This document shows, piece after piece, positions 49,777 through 57,574 of a DNA stretch of 58,935 nucleotides (position 1 is the first letter of the stretch; each line of letters begins with the position of its first letter). Under the pieces are notes generated by a model. It worked only from the letters and a program-made list of their open reading frames with translations. It searched no databases and was not told the DNA's origin. The stretch covers positions 1 to 58,935 of the forward strand of contig JADFQV010000005.1 of NCBI GenBank assembly GCA_022561635.1. The letters are read 5' to 3'. This DNA is from Chloroflexota bacterium. GTDB lineage: Bacteria > Chloroflexota > Dehalococcoidia > SM23-28-2 > RBG-16-64-32. Position numbers and translations under genes: made by a program.

Positions 49777-50999
49777 CCGCCGCCGAGGAGCCGGTCAAGG
49801 TCCGCCTGCGACGTGATCGCTGAAGCCTGCCGCACGAACTCGCCGGGCGATCCCGCCCTCTCCAGGAGCGCCGCCAGCTTGGGGCCGATCGGGTCGATCG
49901 AGGCCGGCGTATCCGCATAGAATCCGTAGAATGCGAAGTAGGCTTGGTTCAGCCGGCGGATGTAGCGGCCCTTCGCCTCGAACTCATCGCGCTTGCGCTC
50001 CATCAGCGCCTCTGCCTCCTCGATCCGGCCGGCCGCCAGCAGTTCCTCGACGTCCAAGCGCAGCGCCCGCATCTCGGCGCCGAAGTCGAACGGATCATCC
50101 AGCGGGTCCGGCGCCGCTGACGGCGTCGGGCTCTGGCCGGGCGTCGGTGGCGGTTCAGCCTCCAACGGGCCGTATTTCTCGAAGTATAGGCGCGCCAGCT
50201 CGCTCCCGGCGATGTTGGCGACGCTCTCGTTCAGCGTGCGGGACTCGCCGCCCTTGATGTAGGTGCGGCCCAGTGGGAAGAAGATCAGGTACTGGTGCAG
50301 CCACTCGTGGAACACCGTATCGACGAGGCGTTCGTAGGAGCGGCCCTCCCTGATCACGCTCGGGTACGTCGCCACGCCACCCGTCGTCACGACCAGCGCC
50401 GAGACGTCGGGGTCGTCGGCCTCGACGCCGGCCTCGATAGCGAGCGCCGTCTCGCTCGAGAGACCGGGCGTCAGCAGGTACGACTCGTCCAGATCGATGC
50501 GCTCGCGCGGCGACACTGCGAGGACGCGCGGCGGCGGGTCGATCTCGAAGTCGACCGGCGGGAAGATGAGCCCGAGGTCGCTGAAGAGCGGCGGCTCCAG
50601 CGCCAGGTTCTGCTCCTCCAGCACGGACGTCACGCGCCCTTCGATGATGTCCTCGACGCGCGCTTCCAGGCCGCCTCGTTCGTCCTCGGCTCGCGCCAGC
50701 GCGTCTGAGCCCGGCGCCTCGTTGGCCAGCCGGTCGATCTCGTCGCCCAACTCGAAGTATCGATGCAGCGCTCCGTCATCGCTGCCTTCCTCGTCGCGGA
50801 AGACGCCGCCGATCTTATACAGCCACTTCTGTGGGAGGTGCTTCAGCTCCCACGTGACCAGGTTGAACGAGTTGCGGTTAGCCGCCGCCTCGGCCGCGTC
50901 CGACGGCCCTGTCGCCTCGAAAACCACCGCGGCGCCCACGAGCGCAAAAGCGGCGAGCAGCGTCAGACAGGCGGCGTATGCCGCGATCACGTTTCGCAT
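49773..50999 (-). CDS. Putative zinc metalloprotease, exported or membrane-anchored
   Basis: This 408-residue protein has an N-terminal membrane segment or signal (residues about 5-27), a long helical region, and HEWLH at residues 231-235, an HExxH zinc site. NESVANIAGSE (Glu258) follows 23 residues after the motif and could give the third ligand, a gluzincin-like arrangement. A Pro/Thr linker (PPPTPGQSPTPSAAP) splits it from a C-terminal helical part. The exact family is not recognised, though predicted aminopeptidase-like proteins share this look. It follows the ABC transporter genes by 45 bases and overlaps the permease stop by four bases. Confidence 0.75.
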   Translation of the reverse strand: MRNVIAAYAACLTLLAAFALVGAAVVFEATGPSDAAEAAANRNSFNLVTWELKHLPQKWLYKIGGVFRDEEGSDDGALHRYFELGDEIDRLANEAPGSDALARAEDERGGLEARVEDIIEGRVTSVLEEQNLALEPPLFSDLGLIFPPVDFEIDPPPRVLAVSPRERIDLDESYLLTPGLSSETALAIEAGVEADDPDVSALVVTTGGVATYPSVIREGRSYERLVDTVFHEWLHQYLIFFPLGRTYIKGGESRTLNESVANIAGSELARLYFEKYGPLEAEPPPTPGQSPTPSAAPDPLDDPFDFGAEMRALRLDVEELLAAGRIEEAEALMERKRDEFEAKGRYIRRLNQAYFAFYGFYADTPASIDPIGPKLAALLERAGSPGEFVRQASAITSQADLDRLLGGG

Positions 51000-51044
51000 C
51001 GTCCTATTGTGATACGTCCGCGACCGGTTTGGCGCGCCTAACGG

Positions 51045-52103
51045 CTACTCGCCGCCGTCGTACGCCTGGAAGTCCTCCGTGAAGACGACGGATAAGTCCG
51101 CGATCTCTCGTGGCAGACTCTCGTGCTCGATCAGGAAGTCGTGCAGATCTTGCCACTGCGCCAGCGTTTGCCCGCCGACGCCCAGGTTCTCGTAGACGGC
51201 GCCCGTTTGCGCCATCTCAAGCTCGGTGTCCAGCATGAAGCGCTGATGTTCGCGGTCCTCCTGCGGTGCGTACAACAGCACGATGTCGATCGCCTCTTCG
51301 CGGTTCGCGTCGGCGTAGGCGATTCCGCGCAGGACGGCGCGCGTGAAGCGGGCCGTGATGTCCGGGTTCTCGGCCGCGTACTCGGGCGTCGTTACGTACG
51401 ACAGGCCGAGAGTCGGCGCACCGTAGTCGGCGGCCGTGAAGACGATGGTCTCGAAGCCTAGACGGCTCAGCGTGTCCGGCTCGTTGGCGATGAACACGGG
51501 GAAGATGTCGACGACCCCTTCAGTTAGCAGCTGCGGCTCGAAGCCGACTCGGACTTCCTCTACTTCGGAGCGTTCGAGACTGTTCGCCTCGAGGATCGCC
51601 AGGTAGTCCGGCGGCACGTCGCTGCCCTTGTAGCCGGCGATCTTGCCGGCCCAGTCGGCCGGCGACTCAATGCCGGAGTCTGCCAGCACCGCGAAACCCT
51701 GCTGGCCGGTCTGGCCGATCAGCGCCAGCGAGACCACCTCGATCACCGGGTCGCCCGTCCACTTCTCCAGGAGCGCCGTGGCGTCGGACGTCGAGAACTG
51801 CACCTGGCCCGTGGCGAGCAGCCGGAAGTTGTCGCCGGGCGTGGCGACGTGCTGGATCTCTACCTCCAGGTTCTCGTCGGCGAAGAAGCCCTTCTCCTGC
51901 GCCACGTACGCGCCGACGAACGGCAGGTTTGCCTGTGGCTTGAAGCCGGCCATGAACGTCACCTCGTCCGGGGCGGCGACGGTCGCGCTGATCGCGTTTG
52001 GCCCCGGAGTTTCGCTGGCATCGTCGTCATCGTTGCAGGCGGCGAAGGCGACGATCGCGAATAGCGCCGCTAGCAGGACGGCTGCAAATCCATAGTTCTT
52101 CAT
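51045..52103 (-). CDS. ABC transporter substrate-binding lipoprotein (NMT1/THI5-like)
   Basis: This 352-residue lipoprotein has the lipobox VAFAACN and the NMT1/THI5-like fold: FMAGFKPQANLPFVGAYVAQEKGFF, then LLATGQVQFSTSDATALL and the FPVFIANEPDTL hinge region. Relatives bind thiamine pyrimidine precursors, riboflavin precursors, aliphatic sulfonates or nitrate; the ligand here is undetermined. It is the third gene of the importer operon, 12 bases after the permease. Confidence 0.93.
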   Translation of the reverse strand: MKNYGFAAVLLAALFAIVAFAACNDDDDASETPGPNAISATVAAPDEVTFMAGFKPQANLPFVGAYVAQEKGFFADENLEVEIQHVATPGDNFRLLATGQVQFSTSDATALLEKWTGDPVIEVVSLALIGQTGQQGFAVLADSGIESPADWAGKIAGYKGSDVPPDYLAILEANSLERSEVEEVRVGFEPQLLTEGVVDIFPVFIANEPDTLSRLGFETIVFTAADYGAPTLGLSYVTTPEYAAENPDITARFTRAVLRGIAYADANREEAIDIVLLYAPQEDREHQRFMLDTELEMAQTGAVYENLGVGGQTLAQWQDLHDFLIEHESLPREIADLSVVFTEDFQAYDGGE

Positions 52104-52115
52104 GCGTGAGTTCTC

Positions 52116-52907
52116 CTAACGGGTGCTCCGGACGGACTCGTGCCAGAACAGCACTCGGCGCTCCAGCAGAGATAGGGCGATGTTGATAGCGACGCCGATC
52201 AGCGCCAGCACGGCGATCGCCGAGAAAAGCTCCGGCGTGCGCAGGTTTTGAGCCGCCGAATAGACGACGAAGCCAAGGCCGCGGTTGCCGGTAAACCACT
52301 CGGCTATGACAGCGCCGACGAGCGCCAGCGGATAGGTGATGCGCAAAGCGCTGAACAGGTACGGCAGCGAGCTTGGGACGCGTAGCTTCCAGAAGATGCT
52401 CCACGACGAGGCACGCAGTGAGCGCATGAACTCCAGCGCTCCGGAGTCCACGTCCCGGAAGCCGATGAGGGCGTTGACGAGCATCGGGAAGAAGCAGAGC
52501 AGGGCGGCGAGGAAGATCTTTGGCGTCGTGCCGAACCCGAAGATTATGATCAACACCGGCGCGATCGCCACCAGTGGCGTCACCTTCATGGCGATCGCCA
52601 GCGGCAGCAGCCCGCGCTCCACGGTGCGTGAGTGCGCCATGATCACGGCCAGCGTGATCGCGACCGCCGACCCGGCGATCAGCCCGAGCGTCGCCTCGTA
52701 CAGCGTCCACCAGCCTTGCTCCCAGAAGTAGCCTGGATCGTCAAAGAAGCGCTCCCAGACGTCGGACGGCGCAGGAACCACCAGTATCGAGACGTCTCGC
52801 CAGGCGATGTACGCCTCCCAGAGGCCGATCACGACCGCGAAGGCGATCGCCGGCGGCAGCCCGTAAACGACGACGCCCCGCAGGATGCCGCGCAGGCGCT
52901 CGCTCAC
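52116..52907 (-). CDS. ABC transporter permease
   Basis: This 263-residue protein has about six membrane helices and the BPD_transp_1 pattern used by SsuC/ThiX-type importers; SLRASSWSIFWKLRVPSSLPYLFSALR is the EAA-like coupling segment that contacts the ATPase. It overlaps the end of the ATPase gene by four bases, so subunits are made in balance. Confidence 0.94.
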   Translation of the reverse strand: MSERLRGILRGVVVYGLPPAIAFAVVIGLWEAYIAWRDVSILVVPAPSDVWERFFDDPGYFWEQGWWTLYEATLGLIAGSAVAITLAVIMAHSRTVERGLLPLAIAMKVTPLVAIAPVLIIIFGFGTTPKIFLAALLCFFPMLVNALIGFRDVDSGALEFMRSLRASSWSIFWKLRVPSSLPYLFSALRITYPLALVGAVIAEWFTGNRGLGFVVYSAAQNLRTPELFSAIAVLALIGVAINIALSLLERRVLFWHESVRSTR

Positions 52908-53692
52908 GCCGCCGCTCCGTCAAGCAGGCCGCGCAGGTGGTCTGCGTAGTCCAGGAACGGCGCGCTGCGTTCGATCTCCTGCGTCCGTGGCCGCGGCAGC
53001 TCGACCGCGGCGTCCGCGACGACGCGCCCGGGTCGGCCGTTGATCACGATGATCCGATCGGACATCACGATCGCCTCGGTGATCGAGTGCGTTACGAAGA
53101 GAACAGTCTTGCGCGCTGCCGCCTTCGCTTGCGAGGCCCAGATGCGCAGCAGCTCGTATCGCATCGCCGAGCGCGTGATCTCGTCCAGCGCACCGAACGG
53201 CTCGTCCATCAGCAGCAGCGTCGGATCGACGGCCAGCGCCCGGGCGATCGCCACGCGCTGCGCCATGCCGCCCGAGAGTTGATGCGGGTAATAGTCGCGG
53301 AACTCGTCGAGGCCGACGAGGTTGAGCAGCGACTCGGCCTCCGTGCTTCGCCGCCGACCGCGGTCGATCTCCAGAGGCAGGCGCACGTTGGCGGCGACCG
53401 TTCGCCATGGCAGCAGCGCCGGCTCCTGGAAGACGATGCCAATGTCATGCCGTCGCTGGGCTTCGCGCGGCCCGGCGCCGTCAATACGTACTGAACCCAC
53501 CGACGGCTCCAGCAGGCCGCCGACGATCCGCAGCAGCGTCGACTTGCCGCAGCCGCTTGGCCCGATGATCGACGTGAACTGGCCGTGCGGCACGTCGATC
53601 GACACGTCATCGAGGACGTGCAGGGGTTCGCGGCCGTCCGTAAAGACGTGGGACAGACCTTGTAGCGAGACGTGCTGGGTTTCGTTGGCCAT
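52904..53692 (-). CDS. ABC transporter ATP-binding protein
   Basis: This 262-residue ATPase has Walker [13 protein letters not shown], the Q-loop FQEPALLPW, signature [15 protein letters not shown], Walker [14 protein letters not shown] and the switch His in FVTHSITEA. It belongs to the nitrate/sulfonate/taurine/pyrimidine importer branch. The track ORF extends over 200 codons upstream into the divergent gene; the ATG at 53692 fits the conserved start ([17 protein letters not shown]). GAGG lies ten bases before it, inside a predicted hairpin of the structured leader. Confidence 0.95.
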   Translation of the reverse strand: MANETQHVSLQGLSHVFTDGREPLHVLDDVSIDVPHGQFTSIIGPSGCGKSTLLRIVGGLLEPSVGSVRIDGAGPREAQRRHDIGIVFQEPALLPWRTVAANVRLPLEIDRGRRRSTEAESLLNLVGLDEFRDYYPHQLSGGMAQRVAIARALAVDPTLLLMDEPFGALDEITRSAMRYELLRIWASQAKAAARKTVLFVTHSITEAIVMSDRIIVINGRPGRVVADAAVELPRPRTQEIERSAPFLDYADHLRGLLDGAAA

Positions 53693-53700
53693 GCCGAAGC

Positions 53701-53794
53701 AACCTCGTATGGTTAGCCGCTGCGGGGGTGCGATGCCAGAAGCATGGCCAACGGCTCGTAAGGCCGGAGGCGCACCCCGCGCCACAATCTCCGG
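53701..53794 (-). ncRNA. Candidate structured leader/riboswitch of the ABC importer operon
   Basis: On the minus strand the leader can fold as follows. P1 (53794-53764) is a hairpin with CCGGA/TCCGG and GGCGC/GCGCC stems and a GGGGT loop. P2 (AGCCG 53756-53752 with CGGCT 53719-53715) encloses P3 (GCCA/TGGC). An ACCCC at 53729-53725 can pair with the GGGGT loop as a pseudoknot. P4 is AACC-ATACGA-GGTT (53714-53701), whose 3' strand covers the GAGG Shine-Dalgarno. GGGGTGCG/CGCACCCC is an alternative pairing. No TPP signature (CTGAGA) was found, so no known class is assigned. Drawn by eye only. Confidence 0.4.
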
Positions 53795-53807
53795 CGAGCC
53801 GACCACG

Positions 53808-53872
53808 ATTGTATGCGCCGCGCCCACCTGCGCGCAAACGGACGTAGCGGCCCGAGTTCGCAGTTGTATACT
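53808..53872. promoter_or_regulatory. Divergent promoters for the ABC importer and the LLM oxidoreductase
   Basis: Minus strand: TACAAT (53813-53808), which would start the importer transcript near 53801, just before the structured leader. Plus strand: TATACT (53867-53872), nine bases before the LLM ATG. Neither has a good -35, which hints at activator dependence. Confidence 0.5.
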
Positions 53873-53881
53873 GGCGCCACT

Positions 53882-54934
53882 ATGAAGTTCGGCACCTTCC
53901 ACCTCTTCCAGAGGCCGCCCGGCTGGTCGGACAGCGATGTCTTCGCTGCCGAACTGGACCAGATCGAGGCGGCGGAAGCGCTTGGCTTCGACGGCGTCTG
54001 GCTGGCGGAGCACCACTTCCAGTGGTACGGCATCGGCACCGACCTCATGCAGATCGGCGCCTGGGTAGCGGCGCGGACGGAACGCGTGCGCATCGGCACC
54101 GCGATCGTCACGCTGCCCTTCCACGATCCGCTGCGCCTGGCCGAACAGGCGGCGACGCTCGACATCATGAGCGGTGGCCGGCTGGATGTCGGCGTCGGCC
54201 GCGGCTACCAGGCGACCGAGTTCGCCGGCTTCGGCGTGCCGATGGACGAAAGCCGCGCGCGCTTCGAAGAGTGCGTCGAAATCCTCGTGCGCGCCTGGAC
54301 CGAAGAGTCGTTCTCCTACGACGGTCAGTTCACGCAGGTGCAGGACGTCAGCGTCCTTCCGAAGCCGCTCCAGAAGCCCCACCCGCCCATCTACGTCGCC
54401 AGCTGGATGACTCCGGAGACGATTCGCTACGCTGCCGAGCGCGGCTATCCGATCATCTCGCCGGCCGGCCTCGCGGCGGACCAGATCAAGACGAACTACC
54501 AGCTCTATCGCGAGTCGCTGGAGCTGGCCGGCCGCTCGGGCAACGCCGACCTGCCGGCGCTAGTGCACGTCTACGTCGACGATAACGACGAGCGCGCGAA
54601 GGAGATCGGCGTCGACTACTCGCGGCGCTACGGCGCTTCGCTGACCACGCTCGGCTCGCCCTCGAAGGGCGGTCGGCTGCCCGTCGGCTACGCCACGTAC
54701 GATGGCTTCGAGAAGGGCGCACACATGCGCGAGACACGCCAGGAGCTGATGCTCTTCGGCTCGCCGGACACCGTCGCCCGCCGCGTCGAGTGGCTTCACG
54801 ATGAGCTGGGCGTCAACTACGTACTCTGCTGGATGAACATGGGCGGCCTCGAGCCGGAGCGAGTGCAGCACTCGATGGGCCTCTTTGCCCGTGAGGTGAT
54901 GCCGCGCTTTCGCGCGGTTGGATCAACCTTGTAG
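53882..54934 (+). CDS. LLM class flavin/F420-dependent oxidoreductase
   Basis: This 350-residue protein belongs to the luciferase-like monooxygenase superfamily. The start MKFGTFHLFQRP is followed by EALGFDGVWLAEHHFQ, RIGTAIVTLPFHDPLRLAEQAATLD and GGRLDVGVGRGYQ, and it ends with GSPDTVARRVEWL. Members use FMNH2 or F420H2 to oxidise or reduce diverse compounds. The neighbours npdG and cofE make F420 use plausible, while the divergent NMT1-type importer would also fit an FMN-dependent enzyme acting on the imported compound. It has no Shine-Dalgarno and lies nine bases after TATACT. Confidence 0.92.
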   Translation: MKFGTFHLFQRPPGWSDSDVFAAELDQIEAAEALGFDGVWLAEHHFQWYGIGTDLMQIGAWVAARTERVRIGTAIVTLPFHDPLRLAEQAATLDIMSGGRLDVGVGRGYQATEFAGFGVPMDESRARFEECVEILVRAWTEESFSYDGQFTQVQDVSVLPKPLQKPHPPIYVASWMTPETIRYAAERGYPIISPAGLAADQIKTNYQLYRESLELAGRSGNADLPALVHVYVDDNDERAKEIGVDYSRRYGASLTTLGSPSKGGRLPVGYATYDGFEKGAHMRETRQELMLFGSPDTVARRVEWLHDELGVNYVLCWMNMGGLEPERVQHSMGLFAREVMPRFRAVGSTL

Positions 54935-54997
54935 ACTAACCGGGGGCAGGTAGTCGGGGTGGGCGCCTGGCCTTTTTTTACGACCGGAGGAGCTAGA

Positions 54998-55651
54998 ATG
55001 GCAAGACTCGCGTTTATCGGTGGGACGGGCCCGGAGGGAACCGGCTTGGCGATACGCTTCGCCAAGTCCGGACACGCCATCTACATCGGCTCGCGCAGCG
55101 AGGAGCGGGCCGCCGAGACAGTGGCCAAGATCCACGAGGCCTCGCCCGGCGCTGACCTCTACGGCGGCCCCAACTTGGACGGTGCGCTCAAGGCCGACTT
55201 CGTCTTTGTCACCGTGCCCGCGTCGGCCCACGCTGAGCTGCTGAAGGAACTCGAAGAGGCGATCGCCGACAAGATCGTCGTCGACACGGTCGTACCGATG
55301 AGCTTCGAGGGTGACGACGGCCCAGTCGCGGCGATGCCCGAAGCCGGATCGGCCGCCGAGGAAGCCGCCTCGCTGCTGCCGAACGCCAAGGTCGTCAGCG
55401 CCTTCCATCACCTCGACGCCAAGCAGTTGCAGCGCATTGACCGCCCGATGCAAGGCGACGTCATCGTCTGCGGCGACGACAAGGCGGCGAAGCAGAAGGT
55501 GATGGCGCTGGTCGATGAGATCAACTACGTTCGCGCGCTAGACGGCGGAGCGCTCAAGAACTCGCGATTTACTGAGCAGCTGACGGTGCTCCTCGTGCAC
55601 ATCAACAAGATCTACCAGGCCCACACCGGCATCCGGGTGACGGGCGTCTAG
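54998..55651 (+). CDS. npdG: NADPH-dependent F420 reductase
   Basis: This 217-residue enzyme transfers hydride between NADPH and coenzyme F420. The N-terminal Rossmann motif LAFIGGTGPEGTGLAIRFA and the NADPH contact GSRSEERAAE are characteristic, as is VVSAFHHLDAKQL in the F420 pocket region. The track start is 13 codons too early; CCGGAGGAGCTAGA precedes the ATG at 54998. It sits between the LLM gene and cofE, all in one direction, 63 bases after the first and 13 before the second. Confidence 0.94.
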   Translation: MARLAFIGGTGPEGTGLAIRFAKSGHAIYIGSRSEERAAETVAKIHEASPGADLYGGPNLDGALKADFVFVTVPASAHAELLKELEEAIADKIVVDTVVPMSFEGDDGPVAAMPEAGSAAEEAASLLPNAKVVSAFHHLDAKQLQRIDRPMQGDVIVCGDDKAAKQKVMALVDEINYVRALDGGALKNSRFTEQLTVLLVHINKIYQAHTGIRVTGV

Positions 55652-55664
55652 CGGCGATCCGACG

Positions 55665-56420
55665 ATGGACGGCCCAGAAGTCCGTCTGATCCCCCTGACG
55701 GGCCTTCCCGAGGTGCGAGAAGGCGACGATGTCGCCGCCCAGATCATCGCTGCGGCGAAGGCGGGCCCCGGCCTCGAACCCGGCGACGTCTTCGTCGTCA
55801 CGCAGAAGATCGTCTCCAAGGCAGAGGGCCGCGTCATCGCCCTTGATGACGTGACACCGTCCGCGGAGGCTGAGCGCCTGGCCGCCGAGACGGAGAAGGA
55901 CCCGCGGCTCGTCGAGCTGATCCTGAGCGAGAGCGCTGGCATCGTGCGCCAGCGCGGCCCCGTGCTGATCACGGAGACGAAGCACGGGTTCGTCTGCGCT
56001 AACGCCGGCATCGACTCCTCTAACGTCGGCCCCGAGGGCACGGTTTGCTTGCTGCCGGAGGACCCCGACGCCTCCTGCCGCGGCATCCGCGACGCCATCC
56101 GCACGGCCACCGGCGCCGACGTCGCCGTGATCATGAGCGACACCTTCGGCCGGCCCTGGCGCGAGGGTCACACGAACGTCACGATCGGCATCGCCGGCAT
56201 GCTGCCGTTCGTTGACTACGTGGGTAAGAAGGACTCGTTCGGATACGAGCTGCGGGTGAGCACCCTCTGCGTCGCCGACGAGCTGGCCGCCGCGGCGGAA
56301 CTCGTCCAGAACAAGCTCGACGGCGTCCCCGTCACGATCGTCCGCGGCTACGACTACCCCCGCGGCGAAGGCTCATCGCGCGACCTCATCCGCCCCCGCG
56401 AGATGGACCTCTTCAGGTAG
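55665..56420 (+). CDS. cofE: Coenzyme F420-0:L-glutamate ligase
   Basis: This 251-residue GTP-dependent ligase adds glutamates to F420-0. VVTQKIVSKAEGRV, ETKHGFVCANAGIDSSN, SDTFGRPWREGHTNVTIG and FGYELRVSTLCVADELA are CofE signatures. It is the stand-alone archaeal-size form, without the FMN-binding C-terminal domain of actinobacterial FbiB. cofC, cofD and cofGH are not in the window. It converges with the CoA-transferase-like operon, six bases apart. Confidence 0.95.
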   Translation: MDGPEVRLIPLTGLPEVREGDDVAAQIIAAAKAGPGLEPGDVFVVTQKIVSKAEGRVIALDDVTPSAEAERLAAETEKDPRLVELILSESAGIVRQRGPVLITETKHGFVCANAGIDSSNVGPEGTVCLLPEDPDASCRGIRDAIRTATGADVAVIMSDTFGRPWREGHTNVTIGIAGMLPFVDYVGKKDSFGYELRVSTLCVADELAAAAELVQNKLDGVPVTIVRGYDYPRGEGSSRDLIRPREMDLFR

Positions 56421-56426
56421 GGACAC

Positions 56427-57308
56427 CTACCAGCTGCTCGGCGTCTCCTTCGCCTTCGCCTCGTCCTGCTCCTCCTCGACGAACTGGTACGTCCCGTCGT
56501 CCAGGCGGATGATCGGCTTGCCCACGTCCGTTATCTGGCCGCGCTGGTCCAGCTCGCTGCGCAGCACCGCCAGCTCTTCTTCCGTCGGCGTCTCCAGCGT
56601 CTCGATCTCCTTCGCCATCTTCGGCTCGAACGACATCTCCGCCAGCACCTGCTCCACCGTCACGAACGGCGAGACGCCGGCCAGCCGCATGTAGCGATCC
56701 TCGTAGTCGAACACTGCCCACGGCGTCACCACGCGCCAGGGGTCGGTGCCGCGGGGCAGGCCGGCGCGCTCGCGGGCGCCCTCCGTGCCGTCGAGATAAC
56801 CGGGCGACGAGATGAAGTCGACGCGCGGCACGAACTTGCGCTTCTGCTGGTCGGTCATCAGGATCGTCTTCCAGCACAACGCCGCGATCGAGTCCGCGCC
56901 GCCGGGGCCGCCGAAGCGCCGGTGCTCGCCGCCGTAGTCGCCCGTCGCCGTCGAGTTGATGTTGCCGTAGGGGTCGACCTGCAGCGTGTTCAGGATGCCG
57001 ACGTCCATCAGCCCGATCTGCGCCTGGAAGCCGACGCTGTTCATCGTCCCCCACTGCAGCGCCCGGTACGAGGCCCGCGAGCTGACCATCGTCATCAGCG
57101 GGTCCAGCGGCAGCATCGGCTCCGGATTGACCACGCCGTCCTCCGTGACGTAGACGGCTTCCGGCGCGAGCAGCTTCTTGGCCAGCAGAATCGCCGCCAT
57201 CGGCGAGCCGCCGCCGGCCACCCAGTACGTGTGTCCATCCTCGATCATTCGCGCGACGAGGCAGATCTGGTGCTCGCGTTCGTTGAAGTAAGCGGCTGGT
57301 GTGCCCAT
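56427..57308 (-). CDS. CoA-transferase family I subunit B (GctB/IpdB-like)
   Basis: This 293-residue protein resembles the beta subunit of glutaconate CoA-transferase and the ring-cleaving hydrolase IpdB. It has WVAGGGSPMAAILLAKKL, the active-site region VYVTEDGVVNPEP, GFQAQIGLMDVGI and FISSPGYLDG. In family I transferases a Glu in this region forms the CoA thioester; whether TEDG supplies it here is not certain, so a hydrolase-type reaction is also possible. The track ORF extends over 400 codons upstream in a shadow frame. Subunit A lies 266 bases upstream with a small membrane gene between. Confidence 0.87.
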   Translation of the reverse strand: MGTPAAYFNEREHQICLVARMIEDGHTYWVAGGGSPMAAILLAKKLLAPEAVYVTEDGVVNPEPMLPLDPLMTMVSSRASYRALQWGTMNSVGFQAQIGLMDVGILNTLQVDPYGNINSTATGDYGGEHRRFGGPGGADSIAALCWKTILMTDQQKRKFVPRVDFISSPGYLDGTEGARERAGLPRGTDPWRVVTPWAVFDYEDRYMRLAGVSPFVTVEQVLAEMSFEPKMAKEIETLETPTEEELAVLRSELDQRGQITDVGKPIIRLDDGTYQFVEEEQDEAKAKETPSSW

Positions 57309-57328
57309 CAGGCGTCCGAAGTCGCCGC

Positions 57329-57562
57329 CTACAGCGGCAGTAGATAGATCGCCAGAACCGGCCAGGCGATGGAGGCGCTGAGAACCGCCGTGAAGAGCAG
57401 TGCATAAACCACGGCGACGAAGGCGTTGTCCAGCCTCACCGCCGGCCGGAACGTCAGCCAGAAAACGGCCGCGGCCGGCGCCAGCACAATACCCAGCACA
57501 AGGGCGGCGGGCAGAAGGAACGGCAATCCAATAACGATCAGGGCGCGGTTGGTCATAGTCAT
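57329..57562 (-). CDS. Small two-span membrane protein between CoA-transferase subunits
   Basis: The 77-residue protein is almost entirely hydrophobic, with segments at about residues 8-38 (IGLPFLLPAALVLGIVLAP) and 47-77 (VVYALLFTAVLSASIAW) joined by a short polar loop. I recognise no family. Its frame fills the gap between subunits A and B with 12 and 20 bases on either side, so it is cotranscribed and probably genuine. An ATG two codons further in is an alternative start. Confidence 0.65.
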   Translation of the reverse strand: MTMTNRALIVIGLPFLLPAALVLGIVLAPAAAVFWLTFRPAVRLDNAFVAVVYALLFTAVLSASIAWPVLAIYLLPL

Positions 57563-57574
57563 GCGTCGCCCATT

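Noticed and set aside
53701-53794. TPP riboswitch or guanidine-II riboswitch before the ABC importer
   Set aside because: GGGGTGC resembles the start of a THI box but CTGAGA and the second conserved arm are absent. Two ACGA loops recall guanidine-II, but they are not closed as ACGR tetraloops.
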